NCBI GenBank assembly: GCA_029747585.1
Contig: JAPEVF010000010.1
Span: forward strand, 124,001 to 188,000
Source: Pleurotus djamor
Lineage: Eukaryota; Basidiomycota; Agaricomycetes; Agaricales; Pleurotaceae
Direction of reading: 5' to 3'
Length of the DNA stretch: 64,000 bases
The position numbers and the translations under genes were made by a program. Within the stretch, counting starts at the first letter, position 1. Every line of letters begins with the position of its first letter. A model generated the notes under the pieces. It searched no databases. It had not been told where the DNA came from and worked only from the letters and a program-made list of their open reading frames with translations. This document shows, in pieces, positions 61,134-64,000 of the stretch.

Positions 61134-62886
61134 ATGTTCTCTACCACCATCCCCAGGGTCAGATACTCCTTGCCGCGGCTCAGCAATGCTCGTACCGCCT
61201 CCACGCGTGCTCGCCCGGTCGGCCTATCTGCCATCCTACAAAAGAATCCAGATGACGTTGTTATAACATTCGCAAAACGGACAGCCCTTTGCAAAGCCCG
61301 AAAGGGACAGCTCAAAGACACTCCTGTTGATGAGATGCTATCTGCCCTGCTAAAGGTATCTCGATCGACAAGCTTTGTGAAGAAGGTGGCCTTACCTGTT
61401 GTATAGGCAACGTTCGAGAAGACTGGTCTCGACCCCAGCAAGATCGAGGATATAAGTGTTGGTGCGCCTACTTCTATGCATCCGAGGATGTGGGCTGGTC
61501 GTAAACTATATGCGTAAACTCAAAGGGACCTGCCACCCACCCTCTCCTCTGTATCTATCTCGTGCCGCTGCACTGGCCGCCGGCGTGCCCCACCATGTTC
61601 CCGTCACCACTGTTAACCGCTTATGTTCTTCCGGTCTCATGTCAATAAGGACCATCGCCCACGCAATAGAGACCGGCGAAATCTCTCTTGGTTTGGCTTG
61701 TGGAGTTGAAAGTATGAGCTTGAAGTATGTTTTCAAATAGACTCGGTGATTGAAGCTTGAAGCGTGACTGACTCCGATCCCTTAGTCCTAGGCCCACACC
61801 TGAACTCGTGGAAGGCGTGTCTAGTAACCCACAAGCGTATGACGCTGTCCAGGTGAGTAAAATGATATCTTCCCTGGGAGTTTTCAAGCTCATAGAAAAA
61901 CGTTTAGCCGATGGGCTGGACTTCGGAAATGGTAGCTCAGGATTTCGGCGTTCCTCGAGAGAAGCAAGACGAGTACGCCCTCATTTCACATACTAGAGCC
62001 AATCGCGTCAGTCACTGTATATATATCCCGTTGATGACGATTCTCATGGAGGACGGTTCACAGGCACTATCTGAAGGTATCCTGGCAGAGGAAATTCTTC
62101 CCATTGAAATTCGAGGCACTACCATATCTGTGGATGATACAATTCGACCAGGTGTTACACGCGAATCCCTCGCTGGTTTGAAGGCGGCATTCCCTCAGTG
62201 GGCCCCTTCGACAACAACTGCGGGCAATGCTAGCGGAATTGGTGATGGGGCCGCTGTGTGCGTGATGGCTACGCGTGAACGAGCAGAGAAGGAAGGCATG
62301 GAAATCATTGGGAAGTGGGTTGGAACCACGATCGTTGGTGAGGGAAGCGGCTTGCCGAACTCTTGAAGACGCTAATCATCACGTTCAGGTGTTGAGCCAA
62401 AGCACATGGGTGTCGGACCCGTAGATGCAATCCCTAAAATCCTTGAAAAGTATGGTCTTCAGAAGGAAGACATTGATTTATGGGAGGTGCGTTGTAACCC
62501 TACCAACCTGGACCGAGCTGACACTCGTCAAGATCAATGAAGCATTTGCTTCACAGTTCGCGTATTGCGTCGAACAGCTCGGTATCCCTATGGACAAAAT
62601 CAACGTGAAGTGAGTGTTCCTTCCAATTCATACGTTGTATATGGCGTCATCTGACCGGATATGTAGTGGTGGATCTATTGCTATTTCGCATCCAGTTGGC
62701 ATGAGTACGTTGGTTTCCTATCTCTGCATAGATATATTCATCAAACCTTTATTTTCAGCCGGTGCCAGACAAGTTGTTACTGGGCTTGCGGAATTGAGAC
62801 GAAGTCAAGGACGCGTCCTTTGCACGAGCATGTGTATAGGGAGTGGGATGGGAGCTGCAGGGATATTCGTAAACGAAGCGCGGTGA
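61134..62886 (+). CDS. 3-ketoacyl-CoA thiolase (peroxisomal type)
   Basis: Exons 61134..61355, 61407..61461, 61526..61724, 61786..61852, 61908..62006, 62064..62337, 62389..62486, 62533..62609, 62667..62704 and 62759..62886 give 418 aa. Thiolase motifs are [30 protein letters not shown] (catalytic Cys), [59 protein letters not shown] and [16 protein letters not shown] (second Cys). It cleaves 3-ketoacyl-CoA in the last step of beta-oxidation. An Arg-rich N-terminal leader ([18 protein letters not shown]) is present, but no clear PTS1 (ends NEAR) or textbook PTS2, so peroxisomal versus mitochondrial location is open. Confidence 0.9.
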
Positions 62887-63442
62887 TATCAAGGCTCAAT
62901 AATAATTTATTATTCATAAGACGCGAGCACAAGTTAACATAGATGTACACGACGCGTCAATCTGAGCGAAAAAGCAGCGCGGCTCACTTCAAAAACGGGT
63001 TGAGACCTGGAGAAGAAGGCGTCAGATCATTGAAACCGCAAGTCACGACCACCAGAAAAAAGCCTCAGGATGTCATTCATGTCAGTGATCAAGCAGGCAA
63101 GCCCGAAGATCAAGTCGACTAAGAGGTGCCAATGGGTTGAGTACAACACTCGTCATTGGCGGCATTGAGAGAAGGTGAAAACAACGCGAATACTCACCTT
63201 CGGGGGCGTCGTGGCGAAAGCGTTGCGGACGAAGTGGGCGTTATAAGGAGCGGACCCTGCGAATTGCTGACTAATGGCTATACAGCTGAAACTTTTGGTA
63301 TTCCCACGGTACACTCAATACCACGATCAATCGTAGCACCCCACCCCCCNGACCTCAGCATCGTCAGGCGACACATTCAAGGTAAATAAGCGATCCCAAT
63401 GACTTTCAGACACGTCTGACTTGCAGCTCAAAGACTTCAAAA
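62887..63442. other. Intergenic 556 bp upstream of uS3, with splice-like blocks on the minus strand
   Basis: No gene could be fixed. The minus strand has an ATG at 63361, good exon-like words (FAGSAPYNAHFVRNAF, 63205..63274), a GTGAGT donor (63204) and a later acceptor before GTCTCAACCCG (63005), followed by a stop. These could make a short protein, but frames do not join cleanly and an ambiguous base sits at 63350. The uS3 promoter is also here. Confidence 0.4.

Positions 63443-64000
<558 letters not shown>

Noticed and set aside
60848..61441. A 197-codon open frame on the minus strand crossing SEC9 and thiolase
   Set aside because: It is antisense to the first thiolase exons and shows no motif or splice-linked partners; it is a reading-frame shadow.

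Overview
This window is nuclear DNA of a filamentous basidiomycete, most likely an Agaricomycete. The evidence is dense gene packing, nearly every gene cut by several 45-65 bp GT-AG introns, very small exons, and families typical of mushrooms: a PriA-like cysteine-rich secreted protein, an expansin-like double-psi barrel protein, a CCCH protein with the DUF7923-type domain, and a GPI-anchored GH16 glucanase. I see no transposon, CRISPR array, rRNA or recognisable tRNA. Gene models were built by hand: each exon chain keeps its frame, ends in a stop, and yields a protein whose conserved blocks join across the junctions. I recognise 33 protein genes; the first and last run off the window.

Layout. 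1-11.6 kb: 3' part of a TMEM135-like gene, a DUF2235 hydrolase, the diphthamide enzyme DPH7, a small AGTRAP-like membrane protein and the translesion polymerase REV3. 12.3-20.4 kb: glucose-6-phosphate 1-epimerase, PP2A scaffold subunit, two secreted proteins (one PriA-like), a DUF4870/Tic20-like membrane protein and ribosomal protein eS24. 20.6-27.3 kb: dynactin Arp1, a cysteine-rich membrane protein, a 90-residue protein with the plan of the p97/Cdc48 binder SVIP, GPI2 (PIG-C) and a bZIP factor. 27.5-43 kb: APC4, helicase DRS1, a Ras exchange factor fused to a degenerate Ras-like domain, a SurE-like phosphatase and MCM4. 43-55.3 kb: GH16, an MFS transporter, a four-TM protein, MYG1 nuclease, a GPI-anchored Ser/Thr/Gly-rich protein, an acidic unknown and an expansin-like protein. 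55.8-64 kb: SRA-YDG protein, CCCH protein, SNAP-25 homologue SEC9, 3-ketoacyl-CoA thiolase and the start of ribosomal protein uS3.

This is a housekeeping neighbourhood, not an obvious cluster or defence island. Several genes serve chromosome replication and the cell cycle (REV3, MCM4, APC4, PP2A-A), others secretion and the wall (GPI2, SEC9, GH16, the PriA-like and expansin-like proteins), but adjacency does not show a shared pathway. Most notable are the SVIP-like protein with an exact VIM motif, the GTPase-RasGEF fusion, an MCB element before MCM4, two GC-AG introns, many 12-27 nt exons, and ambiguous bases beside homopolymers that shift three reading frames unless they are treated as surplus.
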